Below, in pieces: positions 12,748 to 21,763 of a stretch of DNA of 64,000 bases (position 1 is the first letter of the stretch; each line of letters begins with the position of its first letter). This DNA comes from Streptococcus tangpeifui (GTDB lineage Bacteria > Bacillota > Bacilli > Lactobacillales > Streptococcaceae). The notes beneath the pieces were generated by a model that had not been told where the DNA came from, searched no databases, and saw only the letters and a list, made by a program, of their open reading frames with translations. The translations under genes were made by a program, and so were the position numbers. The stretch spans positions 1-64,000 of the forward strand of contig NZ_JAAKDU010000006.1 in NCBI RefSeq assembly GCF_011038795.1, in the 5' to 3' direction.

Positions 12748-13527
12748 ATGAAATTAACAACTTTGGGGTGCTGGGGAGCCTATCCCTACCAAGATGGAGG
12801 GACGACGTCTTATTTGGTAACAGGCCATGATGGCTTTCAGTTACTCATGGATTGTGGCAGTCGGGCCGTAACCGAGCTGGAAAAGGAAATCAGTCCGCTG
12901 GATTTGGATGCGGTCATCATCAGTCATTACCATCCCGATCATGTGGCTGATCTAGGTGTGTTGCGTCACTATTTCCAACTCTATCCCAAACACCTCTGGG
13001 AACCAAAGGTACTTCCCATCTATGGTCACGATGAAGATAATGATGAGTTCACCAAGCTGACCATGGACGGAGTCTCTCAAGGATATGTTTACGATGTGGC
13101 AGGGACTCAGCAAATTGGTCCTTTTGACATCAGTTTTATCAAGACGGTCCATCCTGTTCCCTGCTATGCTTTTCGGATTATGGAAAGAGAAACTGGACAA
13201 ACCCTAGTTTTCACTGGAGATACGGGTTATTTCGATGGTCTAGCTGATTTTGCCAAGGGAGCAGACCTCTTTTTAGCGGATGTCTATCTTTATGAAGGAA
13301 ATGAAAATCACCCAGCTCACCTGACTTCTAAGGAAGCTGGGACGATTGCCCAGCAAGCTAGCGTGAAAAAATTAGTCCTGACCCATGTCCCACCTCTACC
13401 CCCGCAAGGGATCGATCCCGACCGGCACTTGGAAATTCTGCAGGAGCAAACTCAGGGATATGCTGGAGTAATTCCAGTAGAATTAGCTGAACCCCACAAG
13501 GCTTGGGCTCTGGGAGCTAACGGATGA
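12748..13527 (+). CDS. MBL-fold metal-dependent hydrolase
   Basis: A metallo-beta-lactamase fold protein of 259 residues with the zinc motif SHYHPDH (H60, H62, D64, H65), an FTGDTGY strand carrying the bridging aspartate, and a final LTHVPPL histidine. The pattern is close to RNase Z and YhfI-like phosphodiesterases, but it lacks the RNase Z exosite arm. The precise substrate is unknown. A TATAAT box lies just upstream and AAGGTG precedes the chosen ATG; the frame stays open upstream but without a good start. It overlaps tadA by four bases (ATGA). Confidence 0.82.
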   Translation: MKLTTLGCWGAYPYQDGGTTSYLVTGHDGFQLLMDCGSRAVTELEKEISPLDLDAVIISHYHPDHVADLGVLRHYFQLYPKHLWEPKVLPIYGHDEDNDEFTKLTMDGVSQGYVYDVAGTQQIGPFDISFIKTVHPVPCYAFRIMERETGQTLVFTGDTGYFDGLADFAKGADLFLADVYLYEGNENHPAHLTSKEAGTIAQQASVKKLVLTHVPPLPPQGIDPDRHLEILQEQTQGYAGVIPVELAEPHKAWALGANG

Positions 13528-14021
13528 CGGAGTTTACCCAGAATCAAAAAGAAGTCTTCATGCGAGAAGCTCTCAAGGAGGCGCAGAAGTCTTTAGCTAA
13601 GGAAGAAATTCCCATCGGCTGTGTTATTGTTAAGGACAGCCAAGTTATTGGCCGAGGTCACAATGCGCGTGAGGAGCTCAACCAAGCCATCATGCACGCC
13701 GAGATTATGGCTATCAATCAGGCCAACCAAGCAGAAGGAAACTGGCGGCTTTTGGACACGGCCCTCTTTGTCACCATTGAGCCCTGTGTCATGTGCAGCG
13801 GGGCTATCGGGCTGGCTCGGATTCCTCAAGTCATTTATGGAGCTCCTAACCAAAAATTTGGAGCTGCCGGCAGTCTTTATGATATTTTGAGAGACCAGCG
13901 CCTCAACCATCGCGTTCAAGTTGAGGCTGGTGTTCTGGAAGCAGACTGTGCTAGGATTATGCAGGATTTCTTTCGCAAACGACGGGAGAAGAAGTCCCAG
14001 CCCAATCTTAGCCGGACTTAA
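13524..14021 (+). CDS. tadA: tRNA-specific adenosine deaminase TadA
   Basis: TadA converts A34 to inosine in tRNA-Arg(ACG). The 165 residues carry the deaminase zinc site HAE at 58-60 and PCVMC with C88 and C91, with the catalytic glutamate at 60. The ATGA overlap with the MBL hydrolase gene shows cotranscription. The SRP RNA gene follows, an arrangement typical of streptococci. Confidence 0.95.
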   Translation: MTEFTQNQKEVFMREALKEAQKSLAKEEIPIGCVIVKDSQVIGRGHNAREELNQAIMHAEIMAINQANQAEGNWRLLDTALFVTIEPCVMCSGAIGLARIPQVIYGAPNQKFGAAGSLYDILRDQRLNHRVQVEAGVLEADCARIMQDFFRKRREKKSQPNLSRT

Positions 14022-14064
14022 TTTTCAAGTTTGCAGGCTGTTAAAATTATGCTATAATAATCAT

Positions 14065-14142
14065 CGGAGCGACACTTTCGCGTGAAGTGGGTCAGGGGAG
14101 GAATCCAGCAGCCCTAAGCGATGTTAAGTGTGTGCTCTTTTT
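14065..14142 (+). ncRNA. ffs: Signal recognition particle small RNA (4.5S/scRNA type)
   Basis: The conserved SRP domain IV core is visible in GGGTCAGGGGAGGAATCC followed by AGCAGCCC. The flanks close into a helix: GAGC and ACACTT near 14067 pair with AAGTGT and GCTC ending at 14137, followed by a T tract. A TATAAT box at 14053-14058 sits at the right distance for a start near 14065. This short form of about 78 nucleotides, lacking an Alu domain, is that of streptococci. It works with Ffh to target membrane proteins. Confidence 0.93.
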
Positions 14143-14155
14143 ACGTATAGAAAAT

Positions 14156-14191
14156 AATCCTATGAAATCGGGCTTTCATAGGATTTTTTAT
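14156..14191 (+). terminator. Terminator downstream of the SRP RNA
   Basis: AATCCTATGAAA pairs perfectly with TTTCATAGGATT, followed by six T. It backs up the terminator within the SRP RNA's own 3' end. Confidence 0.85.
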
Positions 14192-14538
14192 CTTATCAAT
14201 TATCAAAACGGACAAAAATTTTATAAATTAGCCTATTCTGTAAAAATAAAAAATAGTGTATGGGGCAATTGATTATAGGCTGATTAAACTTAATCTAGTT
14301 TATCTGTAAAAGTCTTAAATCTGCCGAATGATGTAAGGAAGCAGTTAATCTTATTGTTTACACCTACCTAAAGAGTGTCAAAGAAGGAGACAAGAACTGA
14401 TATAATGTGCTAGGCAAATGAGTTTGACGGAGAAGCAGCTGGTCTGTTACCGTTTTCTTTTTTTATCAAAAAGGTTGAAAAATCAGTGATAAAAGGGTAC
14501 ACTGTATAAGAAATATTGTTTTTTAAAGGGAGTACGTA
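14192..14538 (+). promoter_or_regulatory. Leader and promoter region of pgi
   Basis: This gap holds no gene. A TATAAT box at 14401-14406 would give a leader of about 130 bases. A second possible promoter is TTGAAA, a 17-base spacer and TACACT near 14474-14502. AAAGGGAG just before the pgi start is the ribosome binding site. No known riboswitch is evident. Confidence 0.45.
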
Positions 14539-15888
14539 ATGGGACACATTAAATTTGATTATTCAAAAGTGCTTGATAAATTTGTAGCAGCTCAGGAAAT
14601 TGATTATATGCAGCCACAAGTATCAGCGCTTGATAAAATCTTGCGCGATGGATCAGGTCAAGGCGGAGAAATGACTGGCTGGCTTAATTTACCGGAATCC
14701 TACGATAAGGAAGAATTTGCCCGTATCCAAAAAGCAGCAACTAAAATTCAATCGGATAGCGATGTACTTGTTGTTATCGGTATTGGCGGTTCTTACCTTG
14801 GTGCTCGTGCTGCCATTGACTTTTTGAATAATGCGTTTGTCAATTTGCAACCAGCTGATAAGCGTAAAGCACCGCAAATTCTTTATGCTGGGAACTCCAT
14901 TTCTTCAAATTACTTAGCCGATTTGGTTGACTACGTAGCTGATAAAGATTTTTCTGTCAATGTTATCTCTAAATCTGGTACAACGACAGAGCCTGCTATT
15001 GCTTTTCGTGTTTTTAAGGAGCTCTTGGTTAAAAAGTATGGTCAAGAAGGAGCTAATAAGCGCATTTATGCGACCACAGACCGTTCTAAGGGTGCTGTTA
15101 AGGTGGAAGCGGATGCTAATGGTTGGGAAACATTCGTTGTTCCAGATAGTGTCGGAGGTCGTTTCACTGTCTTGACACCAGTTGGTCTTTTGCCAATTGC
15201 CGTTTCAGGAGCTGATATCACTAAATTGATGGAAGGCGCTAATGCAGCTCGTAAGGCTTACTCATCAGATAAAATTGAAGAAAATGAAGCTTACCAGTAT
15301 GCTGTTATTCGTAACATCCTTTACAGAAAAGGTTATGTGACTGAGATCTTAGCTAATTATGAACCGTCTCTCCAATACTTTAGCGAGTGGTGGAAGCAGT
15401 TGGCTGGTGAATCAGAAGGTAAGGATCAAAAGGGTATTTACCCAACATCTGCCAACTTCTCAACTGATTTGCATTCACTCGGTCAATTTATCCAAGAAGG
15501 GATGCGCAATCTCTTTGAAACGGTTATCCGTGTTGAAAAGCCTCGCAAGAATATCACGGTTCCAGAATTGACAGAAGATCTTGATGGGCTGGGCTATCTC
15601 CAAGGTAAAGATGTTGACTATGTCAATAAGAAAGCAACTGATGGTGTGCTCTTGGCTCATACAGATGGCGGTGTTCCAAATACTTTCTTGACTCTTCCAG
15701 AACAGGATGAGTATACACTGGGTTACACTATTTACTTCTTTGAACTGGCTATCGGTCTATCTGGTTACCTCAATGGTGTCAATCCATTTAACCAGCCAGG
15801 TGTAGAAGCTTACAAGAAAAACATGTTTGCCCTTCTTGGTAAGCCAGGTTTCGAAGAACTAGGCGCTGAATTGAACGCCCGTTTGTAA
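14539..15888 (+). CDS. pgi: Glucose-6-phosphate isomerase
   Basis: Interconverts glucose 6-phosphate and fructose 6-phosphate. The 449-residue length is that of the compact Gram-positive form. Visible features are the SIS-domain glycine loop [11 protein letters not shown], the [10 protein letters not shown] phosphate-binding segment, and [14 protein letters not shown], close to the first PROSITE signature. It is a single-gene unit between the SRP RNA and the sorbitol operon, with its own terminator. Confidence 0.96.
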   Translation: MGHIKFDYSKVLDKFVAAQEIDYMQPQVSALDKILRDGSGQGGEMTGWLNLPESYDKEEFARIQKAATKIQSDSDVLVVIGIGGSYLGARAAIDFLNNAFVNLQPADKRKAPQILYAGNSISSNYLADLVDYVADKDFSVNVISKSGTTTEPAIAFRVFKELLVKKYGQEGANKRIYATTDRSKGAVKVEADANGWETFVVPDSVGGRFTVLTPVGLLPIAVSGADITKLMEGANAARKAYSSDKIEENEAYQYAVIRNILYRKGYVTEILANYEPSLQYFSEWWKQLAGESEGKDQKGIYPTSANFSTDLHSLGQFIQEGMRNLFETVIRVEKPRKNITVPELTEDLDGLGYLQGKDVDYVNKKATDGVLLAHTDGGVPNTFLTLPEQDEYTLGYTIYFFELAIGLSGYLNGVNPFNQPGVEAYKKNMFALLGKPGFEELGAELNARL

Positions 15889-15916
15889 AAGTATCTCCTT
15901 ATTAAAACTAATCAGA

Positions 15917-15946
15917 AGCAGTTCCCTTGAGGGTCTGCTTTTTTTG
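15917..15946 (+). terminator. Terminator after pgi
   Basis: AGCAG-TT-CCC and GGG-T-CTGCT form an interrupted stem around TTGA, followed by seven T. Confidence 0.75.
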
Positions 15947-15992
15947 TGGCAATTAGTGCACGATTTTTTATGGAATTGCAAAAAAGAGTGTC

Positions 15993-16021
15993 TTAATTAT
16001 TTTTTGTAAGCGCTTTATAAT
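15993..16021 (+). promoter_or_regulatory. Sorbitol operon promoter with overlapping cre site
   Basis: TGTAAGCGCTTTAT at 16005-16018 matches the CcpA cre consensus in all but the last conserved positions. It overlaps a TATAAT box at 16016-16021; a weak -35-like TTAATT lies 17 bases upstream. CcpA binding here would block RNA polymerase, giving glucose repression of the srl genes. Confidence 0.65.
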
Positions 16022-16138
16022 ACAGTTAGAAAGAAACTGATGCACTCGTTCTACTCTTGTGAAAAAAAGACCAATCTTCCTTGGATTTTTATCATTCATC
16101 GTCAGGTTCTCTATTTTTCTCTGGAGTGCTTCACCGTT

Positions 16139-16268
16139 TAGTATCTTGTTTCTTGTTCACCAAACACGAGCTAAAATCTTAGTAAAAAAGATAAACGTCC
16201 TTGTGCCTTAATGGCACAGTGTTAGTTTCCCGTTTTTATACAGATTTTTAAAAGCTCTTTATATCTTA
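16139..16268 (+). repeat. Leader repeat unit upstream of srlD
   Basis: The srlD leader carries GTATCTTG at 16141, AAAAAGATA ending at 16193, and TATATCTTAAAT just before the ribosome binding site. TATCTT (16142-16147), AAGATA (16188-16193) and TATCTT (16262-16267) can pair in two exclusive ways. The same arrangement occurs twice in the celA leader (59600-59846), where the last unit also ends directly before the start gene. The similarity to those copies is structural and only partly in sequence. Confidence 0.4.
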
Positions 16269-16285
16269 AATAAAGGAGTAAGAAG

Positions 16286-17086
16286 ATGAAAGATTGGTTA
16301 AATATCGCTGGAAAAACGGTTATCGTTACAGGTGCCTCATCTGGAATTGGTCACGCCATTGTAGAAGAATTACTTGATTTAGAGGTTAACGTTGCCAATT
16401 TTGATATTAGTGACAATGATGTCAAGCATGATCACTATCTCTTTGTGAAGGTTGATGTGACTTCGCGTCAAGAAGTTGAGGCAGGTGTTGCAGCAGTCCT
16501 TGAGCGTTTTGGTACGGTTGATGCAGTCGTCAACAATGCTGGGATTAATGTTCCTCGTCTCCTAGTTGATCCTAAGGATCCTCACGGTCAGTATGAACTG
16601 GACGATGCAACCTTTGAAAAGATGACAATGATTAATCAAAAGGGTGTTTTCTTAGTTAGTCAGGCTGTTGGTCGTATTCTGGTTGATAAAAAACAAGGAG
16701 TAATCATCAATATGGCCTCTGAAGCAGGTCTTGAGGGTTCTGAAGGTCAAAGTGCCTATGCAGCAACCAAGGCAGCTGTCTACAGTTACACGCGATCTTG
16801 GGCTAAGGAACTCGGTAAGCACGGTGTTAGAGTTGTCGGAATTGCGCCAGGGATTATGGAAGCGACTGGACTGAGAACGCTTGCATACGAAGAAGCTCTT
16901 GGTTATACTAGAGGAAAAACAGTAGATGACATCCGAGCAGGTTATGCTTCAACGAGTACAACGCCACTTGGTCGTAGCGGTAAGTTGAGTGAAGTGGCTG
17001 ATTTAGTTGCTTACTATATTTCAGATCGCTCGAGTTATATCACTGGAATTACAACCAATGTGGCCGGAGGTAAGACTCGTGGATAA
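16286..17086 (+). CDS. srlD: Sorbitol-6-phosphate 2-dehydrogenase
   Basis: A short-chain dehydrogenase that oxidises sorbitol 6-phosphate to fructose 6-phosphate with NAD. The cofactor loop TGASSGIG is at 15-22, NNAG near 83-86, and the catalytic Ser145, Tyr158 and Lys162 (YAATK) are in place. At 266 residues it fits the family. It opens the srl operon, just downstream of a cre-controlled promoter and a long structured leader. The assignment to sorbitol rests on its PTS neighbours and its resemblance to the S. mutans enzyme. Confidence 0.9.
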   Translation: MKDWLNIAGKTVIVTGASSGIGHAIVEELLDLEVNVANFDISDNDVKHDHYLFVKVDVTSRQEVEAGVAAVLERFGTVDAVVNNAGINVPRLLVDPKDPHGQYELDDATFEKMTMINQKGVFLVSQAVGRILVDKKQGVIINMASEAGLEGSEGQSAYAATKAAVYSYTRSWAKELGKHGVRVVGIAPGIMEATGLRTLAYEEALGYTRGKTVDDIRAGYASTSTTPLGRSGKLSEVADLVAYYISDRSSYITGITTNVAGGKTRG

Positions 17087-17100
17087 GATAATTAAAAACA

Positions 17101-17215
17101 GATACAGAGGGTGTCCGCGGATAAAATCAAAATAGGGAGTGGAGTACGATGACGAATCACTAAAGATTCTAGGAAAACTCATCTTTTTAGCACAATCCGC
17201 AGCCCGTCTTCAATG
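17101..17215 (-). repeat. Inverted copy of the celA-leader repeat, between srlD and gutR
   Basis: Read on the minus strand this closely matches 59600-59719. Shared blocks include CCGCGGATAAA, TCAAAATAGGGAGT, GACGAATCACTAA, GATTCT and CTTTTT, followed by ACAATCC. The repeat ends at about 17215, so the ATG at 17213 lies in repeat DNA. The copy separates srlD from gutR, which are otherwise adjacent in this type of operon. Confidence 0.8.
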
Positions 17216-17236
17216 AAATTAGAAGGATTAGGAAAA

Positions 17237-19102
17237 GTGGCAGTAGTTAATCGCTGGTATCGAATCTTAGATATCCTAGTTGCTCAACACCATGTTTCGG
17301 TAGATGATATGCGGAAGATGCTTGGGATTAGTCCTCAAACGCTTCAAAGCAGCATTGAACAGCTAAACGATATTTTGGACCAAGATATTCAAATTAGACA
17401 AAAAGATAATACTTTGTATCTAGATGTGCTTGACTATGCTCGTTTAGAAGATATTTTATTGGGGCAATTGAGAAAAGAGACAGATTTCAATTCTTCTAGC
17501 AAGCGGGTGTCCTATTTGATTAAACGCCTTTTGCAAACAGCTCAGCCCCTTCTTATTGATGACTTGGCAGAGGATATGGGGGTTAGCCGCTCAACTATTA
17601 ATAAAGATTTGAAGAAGGTTAAACAGCTGTCTAGCGATTATCAGATCACTATCACAGGTACCCCTAATCGAGGTTTAGAAGCAGAAGGGAAAGAATTAAA
17701 TCTCAGACTCTTTTACATTGATAATGTTTATACCTATTTTGAATCCAGTCACTTAAAAGATGAGACTCAATTATTCCTAGATCAGCTCCGAGAAAGCTAT
17801 CTCCTCCCCAAAAATACAGAGGATTTGCTCAAAAAAGTTTTAGCGATTACCGTCTCGCGTATCAATTGCCAGCGTTTCCTATCTGATGAGATTCCCTACT
17901 TCACTAATGAACTAAGAGAATCTGAGATTATGGCAAAGTTAATTTACCATGTGGAATTAACTTATCAAATCTCTTTGAGTCAGTACGAACAAGACTTCCT
18001 CAGTTACCCGCTCAATATTCAGTTTATTGACGGGCTGGATTATCATCCTTCTTTGTCCGATCATCTCAAGCTCATTTATCAGTCCATGGTTGACCATGTA
18101 AAAGAGGCGCTTGATATTGATTTTGATCAAGACAAGCTCTTCCAAAACTTACAAACACATTTTAAATTCATGATCAATCGCTTGATTTTTCACGCTCAAG
18201 CTAACGATATTTTTCATGGTGAGATTCGTTTAAAGTACCCCTTTGCCTATGAGATGTCACGAGTGGCTGTCGAAAAGCTGCAGACCTATTTTAAGTATCA
18301 GGTTGCTCCCTCAGAAATCAGTTATCTTGCCCTGTATTTCGAATTAGTGTTAAATGAACGGGATTTAGAACAGACTGCTCTGCGTCCTCAAATTGCGGTT
18401 GTTTGTACAACTGGACGGGGAACAGCAGCGATGATCAGTCACCAACTCACACATGTCTTAGGAAATGATGTTGAGATCACCCAATTTTCTGAGGAAAGCT
18501 TTAATCCGCAAAACGATGATAATTATTTCGCTATTTTTACAACTATTCCTTTAAAACTAGAACAGTTAAAATCTCCCGTTATTAAAATCAGCAATCTCTT
18601 TGATGACCAATGGTTGCGGGATGAATGGCAGAAGATTAATGCTTACCATCAGAGCCGTTTGGAGACCGTCCAGCTGAGATTTGTCAAGTTGTCTCCCGGT
18701 CCGTCCTATCTGCACTATCTAGAAACAATGTGTCAGTTACTTGCAGATGAAGGGCTGGTCGATAGTGATTTTAAAAGGCGTATTTTGAGTCGTGAGCAAA
18801 GGCAGTCAACCATTTTTAGTAATGCTATTGCTTTTCCTCATGCTATTAATCAAGCGAGTAGGCAAACAATTTTAATGTTAGGTGTGCTAGAGGAGACCTA
18901 CAAAAGCGATGATGATTCGGTTGATTTCATCTTCATGGTAGCTATTTCTGAGCAGGTGGATGAACGAACCGAGACAGAGCTCTTAGATCTTTATGATGAT
19001 ATTTTCCGCATTGCTAGTGATCAGTCCATTAAGGATGAGTTGAAGTTGGTTGAAACTCAGGAAGATTTTCTCGATTTCGCCAAAAGCAAAGGAGTATTCT
19101 AA
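17237..19102 (+). CDS. gutR: BglG-family PRD transcriptional regulator of the sorbitol operon
   Basis: About 621 residues with N-terminal helix-turn-helix modules (including the DDLAEDMGVSRSTINKDLKK helix pair), two PTS regulation domains in the middle, an EIIB-like segment (VCTTGRGTAAM) and a C-terminal EIIA-like domain ending near the stop. This is the layout of DNA-binding activators phosphorylated by HPr and EII proteins. A GTG at 17237 follows AGAAGGA by nine bases and is preferred. An ATG at 17213 has no ribosome site and lies within the inserted repeat. It overlaps gutM by one base. Confidence 0.88.
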   Translation: MAVVNRWYRILDILVAQHHVSVDDMRKMLGISPQTLQSSIEQLNDILDQDIQIRQKDNTLYLDVLDYARLEDILLGQLRKETDFNSSSKRVSYLIKRLLQTAQPLLIDDLAEDMGVSRSTINKDLKKVKQLSSDYQITITGTPNRGLEAEGKELNLRLFYIDNVYTYFESSHLKDETQLFLDQLRESYLLPKNTEDLLKKVLAITVSRINCQRFLSDEIPYFTNELRESEIMAKLIYHVELTYQISLSQYEQDFLSYPLNIQFIDGLDYHPSLSDHLKLIYQSMVDHVKEALDIDFDQDKLFQNLQTHFKFMINRLIFHAQANDIFHGEIRLKYPFAYEMSRVAVEKLQTYFKYQVAPSEISYLALYFELVLNERDLEQTALRPQIAVVCTTGRGTAAMISHQLTHVLGNDVEITQFSEESFNPQNDDNYFAIFTTIPLKLEQLKSPVIKISNLFDDQWLRDEWQKINAYHQSRLETVQLRFVKLSPGPSYLHYLETMCQLLADEGLVDSDFKRRILSREQRQSTIFSNAIAFPHAINQASRQTILMLGVLEETYKSDDDSVDFIFMVAISEQVDERTETELLDLYDDIFRIASDQSIKDELKLVETQEDFLDFAKSKGVF

Positions 19103-19575
19103 TGAATTATATCTATACTTTTGCAGTCTTTGTGGTATTTGCCTACCTTGTGCAAATAATCTTAGGCCTGCGACAACTGAAACATTTCAACCAAGTTTAT
19201 GCCAGATTGCGGAAAAAAGGCCGTGTTGCGATTGGTCGTAATTCGGGTCGGATTAAGGCTGGAACCATTGTCATGTTTGCTATTGATAAGCAGGGGACGG
19301 TCCTAGAAGCTCAAAAAATGCAAGGAGTCACGATAGCAGCTAAATTTAAACCTATGCCAGCTTATCTTGGTCAGGACATCCATTACTTTGATCACTATAA
19401 TCCTTTGGTTCGCCAAGAGAATAAATTGCTGCAGGCGGCCATTGAAGATGCTCGGGATGTCTTCTTAAAAACCGAGGCTGGTGTTTATCGCGATGCTCCA
19501 CAATCTAGTCCGTTTTCAGAACTCGGTTTGCGCGCCAAACTCTTCTTAGCCCGCTTGAAAAATCATATACAGTAA
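19102..19575 (+). CDS. gutM: Glucitol operon activator GutM
   Basis: A 157-residue protein with one N-terminal membrane helix (about residues 3-22), a basic stretch, and the GRNSGRIKAGTIVMFAID segment seen in GutM/SrlM proteins. GutM is a coactivator of glucitol operons in enteric bacteria and streptococci, with a poorly understood mechanism. It is translationally coupled to gutR and followed by srlA. Confidence 0.88.
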   Translation: MNYIYTFAVFVVFAYLVQIILGLRQLKHFNQVYARLRKKGRVAIGRNSGRIKAGTIVMFAIDKQGTVLEAQKMQGVTIAAKFKPMPAYLGQDIHYFDHYNPLVRQENKLLQAAIEDARDVFLKTEAGVYRDAPQSSPFSELGLRAKLFLARLKNHIQ

Positions 19576-19636
19576 ATTTAACTGAGTGTTTAAAATCATC
19601 ACATACAAAACTAAAAGATCATATAAGGAGTTTCTT

Positions 19637-20182
19637 ATGAATTACGTTACAAAATTTGCTGAGGGCTTTATGAAGCTCTTTCAGTCAGGCGGTGACACCT
19701 TCATGTCTTGGATGACAAGTATTGTTCCGGTTGTCCTCATGCTTCTGGTTGCCATGAACGCCTTGATTGCTCTTCTAGGTGAAGAAAGGGTTAATAAGCT
19801 GGCTGCAATTTCTGCCAGTAACCCGATCAGTCGTTACATGATTTTGCCCTTTATCTCGGCTTTCATGCTGGGGAACCCTATGGCAATCAGCATGGGGCGC
19901 TTCATGCCAGAATATTATAAGCCTAGCTATGTTGCCTCACAAATGCAATTCTGTCACACCTCGAACGGTGTTTTTCCTCATATCAATCCAGGTGAGCTCT
20001 TCGTTTGGTTAGGGATTGCCTCAGGTATTAAAACCTTGGGATTGAGCCAGATGGATCTGGCTATCCGCTATATGTTGGTGGGGATTATTATGAATTTCTT
20101 TACTGGCTGGATTACCGACTTCACAACCGCTTGGGTTTGTAAGCAACAAGGTGTTAGCTTGAGCAAGTCATTGAACAATTGA
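19637..20182 (+). CDS. srlA: PTS glucitol/sorbitol-specific EIIC component
   Basis: A 181-residue membrane subunit of the Gut PTS family, in which the transport domain is split between two proteins. Several helices are visible, with the conserved QFCHTSNGVFPHINPGELF loop. The ATG at 19637 follows ATAAGGAG; a longer upstream frame lacks a site. It works with SrlE and SrlB to import and phosphorylate sorbitol. Confidence 0.92.
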   Translation: MNYVTKFAEGFMKLFQSGGDTFMSWMTSIVPVVLMLLVAMNALIALLGEERVNKLAAISASNPISRYMILPFISAFMLGNPMAISMGRFMPEYYKPSYVASQMQFCHTSNGVFPHINPGELFVWLGIASGIKTLGLSQMDLAIRYMLVGIIMNFFTGWITDFTTAWVCKQQGVSLSKSLNN

Positions 20183-20205
20183 TGTGAGTGAGAAAGAGGT
20201 TTCTT

Positions 20206-21204
20206 ATGAGTTACAGAAGTATACAGGTTGTCAAAGGGAATGGTGGTTTCGGCGGCCCTTTGGTTATTACCCCAACGGACGAAAAACATAAATTTATCTA
20301 TATCACAGGTGGCGGAGAAAAGCCAGACATTGTGGATAAAATCGTTGAATTAACCGGGATGGAAGCTGTCAATGGTTTTAAGACTTCTATTCCAGATGAA
20401 GAAATCGCCCTTGCGATTATTGATTGTGGTGGGACTCTTCGATGCGGTATCTATCCAAAAAAGGGCATTCCAACTATCAATATTGTGGCTACTGGTAAAA
20501 GCGGACCACTGGCCCAATACATTACAGAAGATATCTATGTTTCAGCCGTAGGTCTCAATCAAATCACTGCTACCGATGCAGTTGGGCAAACTAACCAGTC
20601 TGTCGCTGCTAGTCCTGAAAGCACATCGACAAGTACTTATGATACCAGTAAAAAAATTACAGAGCAACGGGCCGAAACGAGCTTTGTGGCCCGAATTGGT
20701 ATGGGAGCTGGTAAGGTTGTAGCTGTTTTTAATCAGGCTGCGCGTGAAGCAATCCAAACCATGTTAAATACCATTCTCCCTTTCATGGCTTTTGTGTCAC
20801 TCTTGATTGGTATTATCAATGGTTCGGGAATCGGGAACTGGATTGCTAAGCTGATGATACCTCTAGCTGGCAATATTTGGGGGCTAATTCTCATTGGATT
20901 TATTTGCTCCCTACCATTTCTCTCTCCCCTTTTGGGGCCAGGAGCCGTAATCTCCCAAATTATCGGGACCCTGATTGGTGTTGAAATCGGTAAGGGTCAT
21001 ATTCCTCCACAAATGGCCTTGCCAGCTTTATTTGCTATTAATACTCAGAATGGCTGTGACTTTATTCCAGTAGCTCTCGGTTTGTCTGAAGCTAACGCTG
21101 AAACAGTTGAAGTCGGGGTGCCGTCTGTCCTGTATTCTCGTTTCTTAAGCGGTGTTCCTCGTGTTATCGTCGCTTGGCTGGCCAGCATCGGTTTGTATCA
21201 ATAA
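20206..21204 (+). CDS. srlE: PTS glucitol/sorbitol-specific EIIBC component
   Basis: The 332 residues start with the EIIB domain ([14 protein letters not shown] and the likely phosphorylated cysteine in [15 protein letters not shown]). A Ser/Thr-rich linker around 125-150 follows, then a membrane EIIC part with [15 protein letters not shown]. The start at 20206 follows AAAGAGG. The gene lies 23 bases after srlA. Confidence 0.93.
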   Translation: MSYRSIQVVKGNGGFGGPLVITPTDEKHKFIYITGGGEKPDIVDKIVELTGMEAVNGFKTSIPDEEIALAIIDCGGTLRCGIYPKKGIPTINIVATGKSGPLAQYITEDIYVSAVGLNQITATDAVGQTNQSVAASPESTSTSTYDTSKKITEQRAETSFVARIGMGAGKVVAVFNQAAREAIQTMLNTILPFMAFVSLLIGIINGSGIGNWIAKLMIPLAGNIWGLILIGFICSLPFLSPLLGPGAVISQIIGTLIGVEIGKGHIPPQMALPALFAINTQNGCDFIPVALGLSEANAETVEVGVPSVLYSRFLSGVPRVIVAWLASIGLYQ

Positions 21205-21231
21205 GAAAGGTAAGTTAGAAAAGAGGTCCGC

Positions 21232-21600
21232 ATGGCGAAGATATTTGAAACAAAAGTACTTGAAGTTGGTCCAGAGGCCCAAGGGATGATTGACGGGGCC
21301 GATATGATGATTCTCTTTGGAGAAGGAGCCCCGCAGGATTTGGCGGAATACTGCTTCACAATTGATAATAAGCATTTAACTGGCCCAATCAAAGTTGGCG
21401 GTCGCCTAGTTGTTGATGGAGAGGATTTTCCCATCACCTCTGTTGGTGAGGTCGTTGAAAAGAATCTAGTCAACCTAGGGCATATCACGATTGCCTTCGA
21501 TGGTGATAGAGAAGGGAGTCTGCCTGGCACCTTGCATGTTTTGGCTCCAAACAAGGTCCAACTGGGGTCGGGCTCAATCATTCAGCTGTTTAGTGATTAA
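21232..21600 (+). CDS. srlB: PTS glucitol/sorbitol-specific EIIA component
   Basis: A 122-residue soluble phosphocarrier of the Gut family. It ends the operon 27 bases after srlE and is followed by a terminator. The VGPEAQGMIDGADMMILFGE start and LGHITIAFDG segment are family-like. I cannot confirm the phosphorylated histidine by eye. Confidence 0.9.
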   Translation: MAKIFETKVLEVGPEAQGMIDGADMMILFGEGAPQDLAEYCFTIDNKHLTGPIKVGGRLVVDGEDFPITSVGEVVEKNLVNLGHITIAFDGDREGSLPGTLHVLAPNKVQLGSGSIIQLFSD

Positions 21601-21613
21601 AAATATTACAGTC

Positions 21614-21645
21614 AATCAGGCTTGATTTCAAGTCTGATTTTTTTA
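21614..21645 (+). terminator. Terminator after srlB
   Basis: AATCAG-G-CTT pairs with AAG-T-CTGATT around a short loop, followed by a T run. It separates the sorbitol operon from the next PTS operon. Confidence 0.7.
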
Positions 21646-21721
21646 AATCAACCTTCATCAATCAGAAAAGGTGGAGGTTTTTGCCATTTATTTTGGAAAA
21701 AACATCTACTTTTTAATACGA

Positions 21722-21738
21722 TGAAAACGCTTTATAAT
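21722..21738 (+). promoter_or_regulatory. Promoter with overlapping cre site, ascorbate-type PTS operon
   Basis: TGAAAACGCTTTAT at 21722-21735 fits the cre consensus and overlaps a TATAAT box at 21733-21738, the same arrangement as at the srl promoter. It predicts glucose repression of the genes from 21764 to 27366. Confidence 0.6.
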
Positions 21739-21763
21739 TGAAACAGATGGGAGAAAGAATCGT

